From: Metapseudomonas boanensis
GTDB lineage: Bacteria; Pseudomonadota; Gammaproteobacteria; Pseudomonadales; Pseudomonadaceae
Length of the DNA: 64,000 nt
Direction of reading: 5' to 3'
NCBI RefSeq assembly: GCF_018704125.1
Contig: NZ_JAGTIS010000004.1
Span: 248,001 to 312,000 of the forward strand
Every line of letters starts with the position of its first letter. Position 1 is the stretch's first letter. The translations under genes were made by a program, and so were the position numbers. Positions 55,033 through 63,404 of the stretch are shown here, in pieces. The notes under the pieces were generated by a model that was not told where the DNA came from, ran no database searches, and saw nothing but the letters and a program-made list of their open reading frames with translations.

Positions 55033-55220
55033 GGCGCCTCCTCTCCTAGTGGTGACCTCTACCAAAGGCCACATGGGTTGGGATGAGCCAGTAAGCGATC
55101 CGGAGGTATACCCGCCATACAGTGGCAGGAGCCCTTGAGGCCAACCAGAACCGAACCAGAGTCACTGGAGGTAATAAGGATGCGGGATGCTTCCAGAAAG
55201 CCACGCCCCTGACAAGCGCC

Positions 55221-55250
55221 CAATAAAAAAGGGTCACATGAGTGACCTTT
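55221..55250 (-). terminator. Former tRNA-Val terminator, now isolated by the thrS promoter
   Basis: GGTCAC/GTGACC with a 4-base loop (55232-55247) is flanked by A-run and T-run, so it works in either direction. It lies immediately 3' of the partial tRNA-Val copy. Before the element inserted, it would have ended the tRNA transcript. Confidence 0.75.
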
Positions 55251-55263
55251 TTATCGAATTTGA

Positions 55264-55309
55264 TAGGCACAATTGGACTCGAACCAACGACCCCTACCAT
55301 GTCAAGGTG
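55264..55309 (-). repeat. att copy: 3' portion of tRNA-Val
   Basis: 46 bases match 61141-61186 with one mismatch (T for C). It covers the tRNA from the anticodon stem to the acceptor end. The base after it breaks the CCA (TCA), so it is not a functional tRNA end. Confidence 0.9.
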
Positions 55310-55640
55310 ACTGCCGGAAGCACCTAAATGCTTGATACCAAAGGAAAAATGGTAATTCTAAGGCACCACGAAAGCACGCAGTCTACCACAATAGAATCAA
55401 TAACTTAGCGTTGTATTTTCATACAGTAGTCGGCCTGCGCACGAGACATCACTCCGATACCCCCTGGCAGATGCCACCATCTCCTCTTCAAAACCCATCT
55501 GCTGCCGGTCGACGTTTACCCCAAGTCAAGCCCCGAATCTAACAGGCTCGAGCGCAGGGCAAATGCATCCCTTCTCATCTCCTCATAACGAGGATCAGCC
55601 CGCCAGTAAGATTGGAATCGCCATTTATTTCTGGTTGACC
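55310..55640. other. Gene-free left end of the element
   Basis: No coding region, RNA gene or marked repeat is seen in these 330 bases. Base composition is AT-richer than the flanking core. Confidence 0.4.
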
Positions 55641-55952
55641 TCAGCCCCTGCCGATTTTGAAAGCGACCAAACAATCAAAAGGGATCCGATTAACCGCTCG
55701 CTTCTGCCTTATAAGCTGCTGCGAGTGCCATGCAACGGGCATTTTCCGAATTACAAGGCGCATCTCCTCTGTGCTCCCCTGCAAATGCCGGAGCGCTATT
55801 CGCAGATTCGACCGCGCGAACAACGTGACCATCTGCGCCGCAATCTTGCCCCCACGCTCACCTTCACGTAACCGAACTGCCCCTAGATCACTTAGATGCT
55901 CGACCTTCGCCTGCCCCCAGGCTTTTGTTCGCGGCCAACACCGCCGAATCAT
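55641..55952 (-). mobile_element. Degenerate IS5-type transposase tail
   Basis: The frame reads QAKVEHLSDLGAVRLREGER and IAAQMVTLFARSNLRIALRH, a decayed version of the AKVE-x-R-x-IK-x-QFG ... AQL-x-LFALSNL tail of IS5 transposases (compare the remnant at 44164-44664). No inverted repeats identified. Confidence 0.45.
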
Positions 55953-55961
55953 AGTTGCGAC

Positions 55962-56206
55962 TCATGAGGACCGATCTTTCCGCATGTGCTCGCCTCGCAA
56001 GTAGGCGACCCAGTACACGCCGGCTACTAACAAAGTGCCACCAACTACATTGCCCGCGGTCACCGCGAGAATGTTCTTACCGACTCCGGCGATCGACACC
56101 TCGTCGTGTGCATCCACTGCGAGCCCGAACGGCAGAAAGAACCAGTTCGCGATTGAATGCTCGAAGCCGATGGCCACGAAGGCAGTGACAGGGAAGAGGA
56201 TTGCCA
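55962..56206 (-). pseudogene. Formate/nitrite-type transporter, C-terminal fragment
   Basis: ILAILFPVTAFVAIGFEHSI, then ANWFFLPFGLAVD, ILAVTAGNVVGGTLLVAGVYWVAYLRGE and a basic tail to the stop. This is the last third of a FocA/FNT-family channel, including the characteristic FEHSIANWFF. The frame is cut off at about 56206, where a phage-type HTH fragment begins on the other strand. Confidence 0.65.
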
Positions 56207-56210
56207 GGAT

Positions 56211-56321
56211 CTGACCATCGCCGAGATGGTTGCCGAGGCCGAATGCAGCAAGCCCACCGTCCTGCGGGTTCTCGATGAGTTCAACATCGAGCGTGGCACA
56301 CGCATGGCGATGGAGGCCTGA
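56211..56321 (+). pseudogene. Fragment of a small HTH protein
   Basis: 37 codons read LTIAEMVAEAECSKPTVLRV, then LDEFNIERGTRMAMEA and stop. LTIAEMVAEAECSKPTVLRVL is an HTH-like helix pair. The start is missing at the junction with the transporter fragment. It leads directly into the next gene. Confidence 0.35.
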
Positions 56322-56323
56322 TC

Positions 56324-56637
56324 ATGGCCAAGGACCAGCAGCAACGCTCTGCCGAAACGGCGAAAGACGCAAAGAGCTCGAAGAGAAGGAGTTGTGCCAT
56401 CGGGTGCGGCCCAGCACCAGGGCGAAGCTGGAGGAGCTGATGGCCTGGCACGGCATCACCGAGATCAGCGAAGCGGTCCAGTTACTGATCATGAATACCC
56501 ACGCACTAGGGTCAGCAGGCTCGGCTTCGGCCCTCGCTGTCCCGCGCCACAATTTCACGACCCGCGAATACGTGGCGCTGGAACTTTACGCAGAAGGCAC
56601 GCGAATCGCCGGCAAGCGCGACCGAGAAGACGCATAG
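56324..56637 (+). pseudogene. Phage-type regulator-like gene with frameshift
   Basis: ATG 56324 reads MAKDQQQRSAETAK, typical of a small Pseudomonas phage protein. The matching continuation, RRKELEEKELCHRVRPSTRA and KLEELMAWHGITEISEAVQL, lies in the next frame. The span is 314 bases, one short of a multiple of three, pointing to a single-base deletion near 56363. Confidence 0.5.
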
Positions 56638-56647
56638 AGGGCAGGCA

Positions 56648-56950
56648 TCAACCGTCGTCACGGCCCTCGCATTTCACCTCTTTCTTGTATTCGTCACGCT
56701 TTGCTTCGACCTTTACCCGGCACGGACCGTCCCAGTACTCGTCCTTCCATTCACCCCGGGCCCAGGTCCTGCCACGCCCATCCGGGCATTTAACTTCCAG
56801 CTTGTAGTCGCCCTTGTCAGAGACCTCTTTGACGCGACACGGGCCGTCCCGGTACTCGTCTTCCCACTTGTCATCGCGATCACCCGCGATAGCCAAGCCA
56901 GCAACGGAAGCGAACATCAGAAACGCGCCCACGAAAGGCTTTATGCCCAT
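56648..56950 (-). CDS. Secreted protein with two Cys-containing repeats
   Basis: 100 residues from ATG 56950. A signal peptide ends AIA. Two tandem units of about 35 residues follow: DEYRDGPCRVKEVSDKGDYK and DEYWDGPCRVKVEAKRDEYK, each ending in EVKC, so each unit has two Cys that could form a disulfide. Very acidic and basic, small and periplasmic. No family is recognised. It is one of the few intact genes in the element and may have been carried in from elsewhere. Confidence 0.5.
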   Translation of the reverse strand: MGIKPFVGAFLMFASVAGLAIAGDRDDKWEDEYRDGPCRVKEVSDKGDYKLEVKCPDGRGRTWARGEWKDEYWDGPCRVKVEAKRDEYKKEVKCEGRDDG

Positions 56951-57138
56951 CACGCACCCTCAACAACAAGCCTCGATGAAAGCCCCGCATCAGCTGAGGG
57001 GCGCCAGATATCGCTAAGACACTGGCGCGATCGCTTTTGCTCAACGGCGGCTACGCGGCTTGTCGTAAGGTCGCCCGTCCCATCCCACCGACCCGCCAGC
57101 CGCACAAGCGGCATGGCATCGCTCGACATGGAGAAAGC

Positions 57139-58104
57139 ATGACCACATACGGATTCGTGCGCAGCAGCATAGAAGCCGCCAGCGTGGCCTAGCACCCGCT
57201 GGGGTGGCGTGCCAAGTGGTTCGCCGAGATCGAGCCCTTCCGTTCCTCCGTCCTCGCCCACCGCTGGCCGGATGCCCCAACCTGGGCGACATGACCAAGA
57301 TCGCCCGCCAGGTGCTGGTGGGCAGTATTCCGGCGCCGGATGTCCTAGTCGGCGGCACGCCCTGCCAAGCCTTCAGCGTGGCCGGCATGCACGAAGGCCT
57401 GGCCGACCCGCGCGGCGCCCTCACCATCAAGTACGTGGAGCTCGCAGATGCAGCTGACCTTGTTAGAGCCAGAGCGGGTAAGCCCCCCCCATCATCGTCT
57501 GGGAGAACGTCCCCGGCGTCCTCTCCGACAAAGGCAACTCGTTCGGCTGCTTCCTCGGTGCCCTGGTGGGCGAATCCGATGCGCTCCAGCCGGCAGGGGG
57601 CAAATGGGCGGGCGCTGGTTGTGCGTATGGATCCACGCGAACAGCCGCATGGCAGATGCTGGATGCTGGATGCTGGATGCTGGATGCTGGATGCCCAACA
57701 TTTCGGCCTGGCCCAACGACGCCGCCGCGTGTTCGTTGTCGCAAGTGCTCGAGTTGGATTCGATCCCTGCGCGGTACTTTTTGAGCTTGAAGGCTCTCGC
57801 CGGGATAGCCCGCCGAGACGGCCGGCGGAGCAGGCACTTCATCCTACCCTCACGGCTCAGGGGGGCGGCGCTCTCGATGACCGAGAGGCATATGTACTGG
57901 ACGCCGAAGGGCGTCAGACGCACAACACCCCGCGAGTGGGAGCGCTGCCAAGGCCTCCCTGACGACTACACCCTACCCCCTGGCGCAGCAAGCCTACGGA
58001 GGAATGCCCGGACGGCCCGCGCCACAAGCGTTATTGGCAACAGCAAGGCTATTCCAGCGGTGCGTTGGATTGGCCGGCGGATCCAGCGGCAACTCGACTG
58101 CTAG
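57139..58104 (+). pseudogene. Phage-type C5 cytosine DNA methyltransferase, multiply broken
   Basis: The product starts MTTYGFVRSSIEAASVA, then TAG 57190 replaces the expected Trp. A frameshift follows near 57275, then the catalytic motif GGTPCQAFSVAG (PCQ). A run of eight C at 57483-57490 shifts frame before VWENVPGVLSDKG (ENV motif). Four extra heptamers at 57661-57688 shift it again before AQRRRRVFVV. The last part holds TPREWERCQGLPDDYT and VIGNSKAIPAVRWIGRRIQ (motifs IX-X). It once methylated cytosines; it cannot make the full enzyme now. Confidence 0.75.
57654..57694 (+). repeat. Tandem GGATGCT heptamer array in the methyltransferase
   Basis: Four perfect GGATGCT units (57661-57688), preceded by AGATGCT and followed by GGATGC. 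Seven is not a multiple of three, so each unit gained or lost shifts the reading frame. Confidence 0.85.
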
Positions 58105-58334
58105 TCGCCGGCGTCAAGCCCTCTACTGCCGCCTCCTGTCAACGAATGCTCGTAGTGCTCTTTGAAAGTCTCTGCGGCCACAATCGCAGCGCTTTGGAGC
58201 TCCCAATAATCGAGCCGCACATCTTCGTCACTGAGATCGGGCCCAGAGCTGAGAAAATCCCCAACTGCGTTGAACGTTTTGGCAGCCTCGCGTGCGAGTT
58301 GCTCAGCTTTCTGCCAGTAGTTTTCACCCGCCAT
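58101..58334 (-). CDS. Small hypothetical protein of the element
   Basis: 77 residues from ATG 58334 with GGAGGA well placed. MAGENYWQKAEQLAREAAKT, later DEDVRLDYWELQSAAIVAAETFKEHYEH. Acidic and helical; no family recognised. It overlaps the methyltransferase stop by four bases, convergent. Confidence 0.45.
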   Translation of the reverse strand: MAGENYWQKAEQLAREAAKTFNAVGDFLSSGPDLSDEDVRLDYWELQSAAIVAAETFKEHYEHSLTGGGSRGLDAGD

Positions 58335-58432
58335 GCTCGGTCCTCCGGGAATTGGGCTCAAAGAGTTAGGCACAGCAGAGTGCCGTGCGCCACCCTCCCC
58401 GGCCTCTCTGGTCGGGGAGGTCGTCGCGCACA

Positions 58433-58639
58433 CTACTCCGAACACATCCTGGCGTGCTCGTCGGCCCAACGGTGAAGTACGTCTTCCGGGATGCAGTGAG
58501 GCGATTCCACTCGCGCCTTGAGCTTCTCAGCGAATGAGATCGCCGATGCTTGATCCTTGAACGACACTGCCATCCCGCAGGCTTCCACTTGCCATACATC
58601 TCGTCCTTGGTCTGTGAGTCGCTGAACCGCTATGTCCAT
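58433..58639 (-). CDS. Small phage-type hypothetical protein
   Basis: 68 residues from ATG 58639 (AAGGA upstream; ATG 58645 also possible). DIAVQRLTDQGRDVWQVEAC and FKDQASAISFAEKLKARVES suggest a small alpha-beta fold of the kind common in Pseudomonas prophages. Function unknown. Confidence 0.45.
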   Translation of the reverse strand: MDIAVQRLTDQGRDVWQVEACGMAVSFKDQASAISFAEKLKARVESPHCIPEDVLHRWADEHARMCSE

Positions 58640-58852
58640 GGACATCCTTCCAAGTGAAAGGCCAATCAGCCTCATGAGCACCACCAAACGGCGGGCAAAA
58701 AAAAGCCAACCACTCGGGCTGGCCAACTAACAAAGTATAAGCGCCTTTAAGCACTGGGGTACCGTGTCGCAGGATCAGGCTAGGCCTGAAATGTGACCGT
58801 TTGTGACGCCACTCGCGCCCTGGTGATCACCAGAACGGAGATAACTAACAAG

Positions 58853-59428
58853 GTGACCTATGCGCACGCATCCAAGTGCCCGATCTGCTGCACCGCCCAG
58901 TCCGGCGCCGATCTGATCGCAGCTGGCGCCGGGGTGGATTTCGATGCCGCTCAGCATTACCTGGGTTTTTCCTGCATTGGCAGGTTCACCGGCGCCGGCG
59001 GCCAGGTGAAGGCCACACCACCTGGAAAAAGTTGCAACTGGACACTGGGTGGCTTGTTCCAGATGCACGAACTGGAAGGGATTACCGAGGACGGCGAGCG
59101 CCACCCGCTCTTCGAACCTGCGTCTCCGACCGAAGCGCAGGCACACCAGAAGACCAAGTCACGACCCGAATCATCCTCTGCCGGAGCTCAGGGCGCCCGG
59201 CCCCTTGCGGCTGCCTCCGCTGCATCCCCGCTCCACCCAAGTTCTGATCCATCCCTTACTCCCCACAGCTTGGCGTTACCGCCAGGGAGGGCAAACCATG
59301 ACCGAACGAGCACCACGCCTTGGTGGACTTCCAGCAGCACCAGCAACAGCTTTGGGTTGTCCTGGAAGAGAATCACGAGAAGTGACTGGCCGCGAAAACC
59401 CAGTTACTCGCTGAACGTGAGGCTCTGA
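58853..59428 (+). CDS. Phage-type protein with CPIC motif, C-terminus probably out of frame
   Basis: From GTG 58853 (GGAG upstream). ASKCPICCTAQSGADLIAAG, DAAQHYLGFSCIGRFTGAGG and CNWTLGGLFQMHELEGITED resemble a small zinc-ribbon-like Pseudomonas phage protein of about 100-120 residues. Beyond residue 110 the frame is low-complexity and overlaps the next gene, so its natural stop was probably lost by a frameshift. Function unknown. Confidence 0.4.
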   Translation: MTYAHASKCPICCTAQSGADLIAAGAGVDFDAAQHYLGFSCIGRFTGAGGQVKATPPGKSCNWTLGGLFQMHELEGITEDGERHPLFEPASPTEAQAHQKTKSRPESSSAGAQGARPLAAASAASPLHPSSDPSLTPHSLALPPGRANHDRTSTTPWWTSSSTSNSFGLSWKRITRSDWPRKPSYSLNVRL

Positions 59429-59604
59429 TAGCCAAGTTCGTGAATGCCGCATGTGCAGAAAGCGTAGGACCGCGAATGCGAAAGGCAGTCGAAGCAGCCC
59501 TCGCCAACCACCGCGAACAGCACTGCCCTGCCCGACCAGCATCCTTGCCCGATGCACTCGGTCGGGAGGGCAGCGAGGGATCAGTGAAGCACAGCGCTGC
59601 TTAA
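59298..59604 (+). pseudogene. Phage-type coiled-coil protein, frameshift and stop
   Basis: ATG 59298 is followed, one frame over, by NEHHALVDFQQHQQQLWVVL, EENHEK, an in-frame TGA, then LAAKTQLLAEREALIAKFVN and AACAESVGPRMRKAVEAALA to TAA 59602-59604. One inserted base after codon 2 and one nonsense codon break it. Confidence 0.45.
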
Positions 59605-59708
59605 CCGGCACTGCAGCACATTGCTCCATCCCCACACGTCAACCGGAACACCCCTCGCGCGCTGCGCTGGGCGGCGAGGTATTGTCTATAGCACGAGTGA
59701 TTGCCCAG

Positions 59709-59921
59709 ATGACCGTTCAGTTGCCATGCCTCATGGAGGTCGGCGAATACAGGAAGCTGCGCTATGCCGGCGGGAAGCCCAGCCTGCAGCAACTCACGAA
59801 ATGGGTCGAGAACGGAACCGTGGTCGGCGAGACCAAAGGCGATATGTACTTTGTGGACCTGCAGACTGAGCTAACCGGATCCAGTGATTCCCTGCTGGCC
59901 AAGATGCTGGAGTTTGGCTGA
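59709..59921 (+). CDS. Excisionase-like recombination directionality factor
   Basis: 70 residues from ATG 59709 (a GTG at 59697 is possible). CLMEVGEYRKLRYAGGKPSL, KWVENGTVVGETKGDMYFVD resemble the winged-helix excisionases paired with tRNA-inserting Pseudomonas phages. It sits immediately upstream of the integrase, as in related elements, and would favour excision if the integrase were active. Confidence 0.55.
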   Translation: MTVQLPCLMEVGEYRKLRYAGGKPSLQQLTKWVENGTVVGETKGDMYFVDLQTELTGSSDSLLAKMLEFG

Positions 59922-61046
59922 CGGCTCCGCACCGCAAACGCACCAGCAAAAACCGCAGCCTGCCGAACAACCTGTACCCTAACGGGGAAGTACTGGCAGT
60001 ACCGCAACCCCATCCCAGGCAAGAAGACCAACATCAACAAGCTCGCCTGGGCGGCCAACGCCAAATTGGCCCCGCTCATGGCTGAGGACGGCACCCTGCT
60101 TGCCTTGCTGACTGGCGAGAAGACCCCAACTGTCGATCACCTGCTGGGCCGGTTCGAAGAGGAATGGCTGCCGCCCCGCAGCTATTCCGAGCGCACCCTG
60201 CCGGAAATCAAGTTCAAGTTGGCCAGGTACCGGGCCGACGTCGGGACGCGAATGGTTGACCAACTGGACGTGCTGGCCGTAGCCGAGTACCTGGACCAGT
60301 TCAGCAACAACGCCTACACGAAGCACCGGGGCCTGATGGTGCAGGTGTTCGCCTTCGCCGTCGCCGTCGCCAAGGGCCTGGCTGAGCGCAACGTCGCAGA
60401 GCTGACCCTGGTGAAGGTCGAGGCCGAGAAGAAACGCCAACGCCATACCAAGGAAGGTCTGGACGCCATCCTGACCTATGAGTGGACTCCGGAGTGGCTG
60501 CGGCGGGGAATCCGGCTTGCACTGGTGAGCCTGCAGCGGAGGGAGGACATCGCGACCCGAGAGAAGGCCGCGGTCGACCTGGAGAAGAACACCATCCGCG
60601 TCTCCCCGGGCAAAACCCAGAACTATGACAACCCGGTGCATCTGGAGATCGTCATGGGTGAAGCGCTGCGTGCCGTCGTAAAGGAGAGCCTGGCCTCGCC
60701 GGTCGTCTGCCCCCGCCTGATCCACTACTCGCCCAAGGCCCGTAAGCGGGAGCAGCTGGACGCGAAGCGGCACTGGAACGCAGTGACCGAGGATTAACTG
60801 CCGAAGGCCTTCAGCAAGACTCGGGACGATTCAGAAGCCTATAAGGCGATGCCGAAGGACGAGCGACCAACCTTTCACGAGATCTGGGCGCTGGATGCCT
60901 GGCTGTATGAGCAGCAGGGCTGTCTGCAGGAATACATCCAGGCGCTGATGGGCCATGCTGACGTGAGGATGACTGAGCACTATCAGGCCGGTCACGAAGG
61001 GAAGGAGGTGCAATACCTGACGGTGGGCGCAGACCTGAAGCTATAG
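59922..61046 (+). pseudogene. Tyrosine integrase of the tRNA-Val element, inactivated
   Basis: The arm-binding start APHRKRTSKNRSLPNNLYPN continues in another frame as GKYWQYRNPIPGKKTNIN, explained by one extra G in GGGG at about 59982. The core domain (60066-60794) contains SLQRREDIA with the first catalytic Arg, then TAA 60795-60797. The rest holds FHEIWALDAWLYEQQG, where the HxxR Arg is Trp, and LMGHADVRMTEHYQ. Three lesions make it inactive. Confidence 0.75.
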
Positions 61047-61080
61047 GCTCGATAGTCATTTTCCCAAAATTTTCCCAAAA

Positions 61081-61109
61081 CAAAAAAGGCGACCCTTTCG
61101 GATCGCCTT
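61081..61109 (-). terminator. Element-supplied terminator of tRNA-Val
   Basis: AAGGCGA/TCGCCTT around a 10-base loop, followed in the minus-strand transcript by TTTTTTG. It now ends the tRNA-Val transcript in place of the original at 55221-55250. Confidence 0.7.
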
Positions 61110-61137
61110 CTAAGCCCCGCGTGACGCGGGTTCGATT

Positions 61138-61214
61138 TGGTAGGCACAATTGGACTCGAACCAACGACCCCCACCATGTCAAGGTGGTGCTCTAACCAAC
61201 TGAGCTATGTGCCT
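61138..61214 (-). tRNA. tRNA-Val(GAC)
   Basis: 77 bases with encoded CCA. The acceptor AGGCACA pairs with TGTGCCT, the anticodon stem CCACC/GGTGG encloses TTGACAT (anticodon GAC), T-arm GTTCGAGTC. Its 3' half is the right att copy of the phage-like element. Confidence 0.95.
61141..61186 (-). repeat. att copy within intact tRNA-Val
   Basis: 46 bases identical to 55264-55309 except one position, in the same orientation. Insertion of the element rebuilt the tRNA 3' half with element-derived sequence. Confidence 0.9.
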
Positions 61215-61398
61215 TCGATGGGTGCGCATTCTACGGACTTACTTTTCTCTGTCAACACCTTTTTTCGCTAACTCTCTGAAAAAGTGGATTTTTTACTGTT
61301 CACCGCTCCGTTAAATATTTTGCACAGAGACTAGCCGACCCGACTCAACTCAGGTAGCATCATCCCATCTGTAAAAAATAAAAAACAGAGATTCCATT

Positions 61399-62682
61399 AT
61401 GACGCACACTCCCTACCCCCAATCCTATTACGCCTTTTCGGCCAACCCCGTCCCGGCTCGCCCGGAACTCAAGGGTGAGACCGAGACTGATGTCTGTATC
61501 GTAGGGGCTGGATATACCGGTCTCTCTACCGCACTGTTCCTTCTGGAGAATGGTTTCAAGGTCACCATCCTGGAAGCGGCCAAGGTGGGCTTTGGCGCGT
61601 CCGGTCGTAACGGTGGCCAGATCGTCAACAGCTACAGCCGCGATATCGACGTGATCGAGCGCACCTCCAACGCCAAGCACGCCCAACTGATGGGCCAGAT
61701 GGCATTTGAAGGCGGGCGCATCATTCGAGAGCGCATCGCCAAGTACAACATCCAGTGCGATCTGAAGGACGGCGGCGTTTTCGCTGCGTTCACCAAGAAG
61801 CAGATGGAGCACCTCGAGTCGCAGAAGAAGCTCTGGGAACGCTACGGCCACACCCAGCTCGAGATGATGGACGCCAAGCGCATCCGTGAAGTGGCGGCGA
61901 CCGACAACTATATCGGCGGCATGCTAGACATGAGCGGCGGCCATATCCACCCGCTGAACCTTGCCCTTGGCGAAGCCGCTGCCGTGGAATCCCTGGGCGG
62001 AATCATCCACGAGCAGAGCCCGGCCGTTCGTATCGAGCGCGGCGCGAACCCTGTCGTGCAAACACCGCAAGGTCGAGTGAAGGCCAAGTTCGTGGTGGTA
62101 GCCGGTAACGCCTACATGGGCAACCTGATCCCAGAACTCGCAGCCAAATCGATGCCGTGCGGCACTCAGGTGATTACCACCGAGCCGCTGTCCGAGGAGA
62201 TGGCCAAGTCACTTCTACCGCAAGATTACTGCGTAGAGGACTGCAACTATCTGCTGGACTACTACCGCCTCTCTGGCGACAAGCGCCTGATCTATGGCGG
62301 CGGCGTCGTCTATGGCGCGCGTGACCCGGCAAACATCGAAGCGATCATTCGTCCGAAGATGCTCAAGACCTTCCCGCAGCTGAAGAACGTGAAGATAGAC
62401 TTCGCCTGGACCGGCAACTTCCTGCTGACCCTGTCGCGCCTGCCACAGGTTGGCCGGATTGGCGACAACATCTATTACTCCCAGGGCTGCAGCGGCCATG
62501 GCGTGACCTACACCCACGTAGCGGGCAAGGTCATCGCGGAAACCCTGCGCGGCCAGGCCGAGCGATTCGATGCATTCGCAAGCCTTCCGCACTATCCGTT
62601 CCCGGGCGGCCAGGTTTTCCGCGTACCGTTCACGGCACTGGGCGCTTGGTACTACAGCCTGCGCGACAAGCTGGGCGTCTGA
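61399..62682 (+). CDS. Gamma-glutamylputrescine oxidase-like FAD oxidoreductase (PauB family)
   Basis: 427 residues. DAO-type FAD motif VCIVGAGYTGLSTALFLLENG (about 32-52), FGASGRNGGQIVNSYS and late YYSQGCSGHGVTYTHVAGKVIAE. It matches the PauB/PuuB family, which oxidises glutamylated polyamines in putrescine breakdown. Its genomic position resembles P. aeruginosa PA2776, followed by a C39-like gene, as here. A terminator lies 21 bases beyond its stop. Confidence 0.75.
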   Translation: MTHTPYPQSYYAFSANPVPARPELKGETETDVCIVGAGYTGLSTALFLLENGFKVTILEAAKVGFGASGRNGGQIVNSYSRDIDVIERTSNAKHAQLMGQMAFEGGRIIRERIAKYNIQCDLKDGGVFAAFTKKQMEHLESQKKLWERYGHTQLEMMDAKRIREVAATDNYIGGMLDMSGGHIHPLNLALGEAAAVESLGGIIHEQSPAVRIERGANPVVQTPQGRVKAKFVVVAGNAYMGNLIPELAAKSMPCGTQVITTEPLSEEMAKSLLPQDYCVEDCNYLLDYYRLSGDKRLIYGGGVVYGARDPANIEAIIRPKMLKTFPQLKNVKIDFAWTGNFLLTLSRLPQVGRIGDNIYYSQGCSGHGVTYTHVAGKVIAETLRGQAERFDAFASLPHYPFPGGQVFRVPFTALGAWYYSLRDKLGV

Positions 62683-62702
62683 CCCCCAATGCAATACGTC
62701 AA

Positions 62703-62724
62703 CGGCGCCCTGAGGCGCCGTTTT
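62703..62724 (+). terminator. Intrinsic terminator after the PauB-like gene
   Basis: CGGCGCC/GGCGCCG with loop CTGA (62703-62720), followed by TTTTC. Confidence 0.8.
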
Positions 62725-62735
62725 CATTTACCCAA

Positions 62736-63404
62736 TCAAGGCATCTGCCGCCGTGCAATGCTGGCCGTTTCAGCCTGCCCTGCGGCATCCAATTCCTCGG
62801 CTCCTTTCAACCAGCGCCCGCGCTCAACCGCAGCGGGCAACTGGTCTGGGGATTGCAGCAACACAGCCCATCGGCTAGCAGCGTCCCATCCGGCCTCGAA
62901 CTCACCAAACCCCATTTGCATGCGACGTTGATGTCCACTACGCAGCAGCAGCGTCCGATTTTCCAGGTCATAGCCCACCAGCAAAGCGAAACGCCAGCTG
63001 GGCAGCAAACCATAGCCCTGCTTCAGGTACACCATAACGGGATTACCCGCCGCAACCTGCTCAAGCAGATCGTCGAGCCCACTACCGAGCGGATAGACCA
63101 GCAGGCCATGCCGACGTGCGACATCCTCGATGCTGCGTTGCAGGCTCTCCTCCTGCTGCGGCAGGCGCAATTCCGATTCGAGCAGTCCAGGCGTGACGAC
63201 CTCGCCTTGCTGGGTCAGCAAGGCAGCGAGCGCAGCAGGCGCACTCTGGTAGGCGTTCTGGGCGAAGAAAGGAACGCCGCTCAGCTCGACAGCCTCGGGC
63301 AGGGCACTGACTCTGGGAGAGCGTGAATGCTCTGCGCATGCGCCCAGGAAGACGAGACTGCAGGCAACGGCGATTGGCTTGATGAGGCGGCGGGGTAAAG
63401 GCAC
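62736..63404 (-). CDS. C39-peptidase-like lipoprotein lacking catalytic residues
   Basis: 222 residues with lipobox LGAC (Cys 22). The C39/NlpC-like fold is seen in VPFFAQNAYQSAPAALAALL, LESELRLPQQEESLQRSIEDVARRHGL and NPVMVYLKQG...SWRFALLVGYD. The expected catalytic Cys (QCGPAAL in relatives) is Ser-Ala here (QSAPAAL) and the expected His (HFxxLVGYD) is Arg (RFALLVGYD). It is therefore probably a non-enzymatic, membrane-anchored binding protein. Confidence 0.65.
   Translation of the reverse strand: MPLPRRLIKPIAVACSLVFLGACAEHSRSPRVSALPEAVELSGVPFFAQNAYQSAPAALAALLTQQGEVVTPGLLESELRLPQQEESLQRSIEDVARRHGLLVYPLGSGLDDLLEQVAAGNPVMVYLKQGYGLLPSWRFALLVGYDLENRTLLLRSGHQRRMQMGFGEFEAGWDAASRWAVLLQSPDQLPAAVERGRWLKGAEELDAAGQAETASIARRQMP

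Larger units (their letters stand above)
55264..61186. mobile_element. Decayed phage-like element inserted in tRNA-Val(GAC)
   Basis: About 5.9 kb bounded by the 46-bp att repeats. It carries integrase and excisionase genes at the tRNA end, a cytosine methyltransferase, small phage-type genes, a transporter fragment and an IS remnant. The integrase, the methyltransferase, the regulator-like gene and the coiled-coil gene are all broken, while the flanking core genes are intact. The decay is therefore real, not sequencing noise, and the element is not mobile on its own. Confidence 0.85.

Noticed and set aside
53122..55086. 654-codon open frame antisense to thrS
   Set aside because: Complete shadow of a certain gene; no motif or translation signal of its own.
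57654..57694. CRISPR or iteron-like repeat
   Set aside because: Seven-base head-to-tail units without spacers inside a coding remnant fit slippage, not CRISPR or an origin.
55310..61137. Active prophage
   Set aside because: No structural, lysis or replication genes, and the integrase and methyltransferase are broken; a remnant only.
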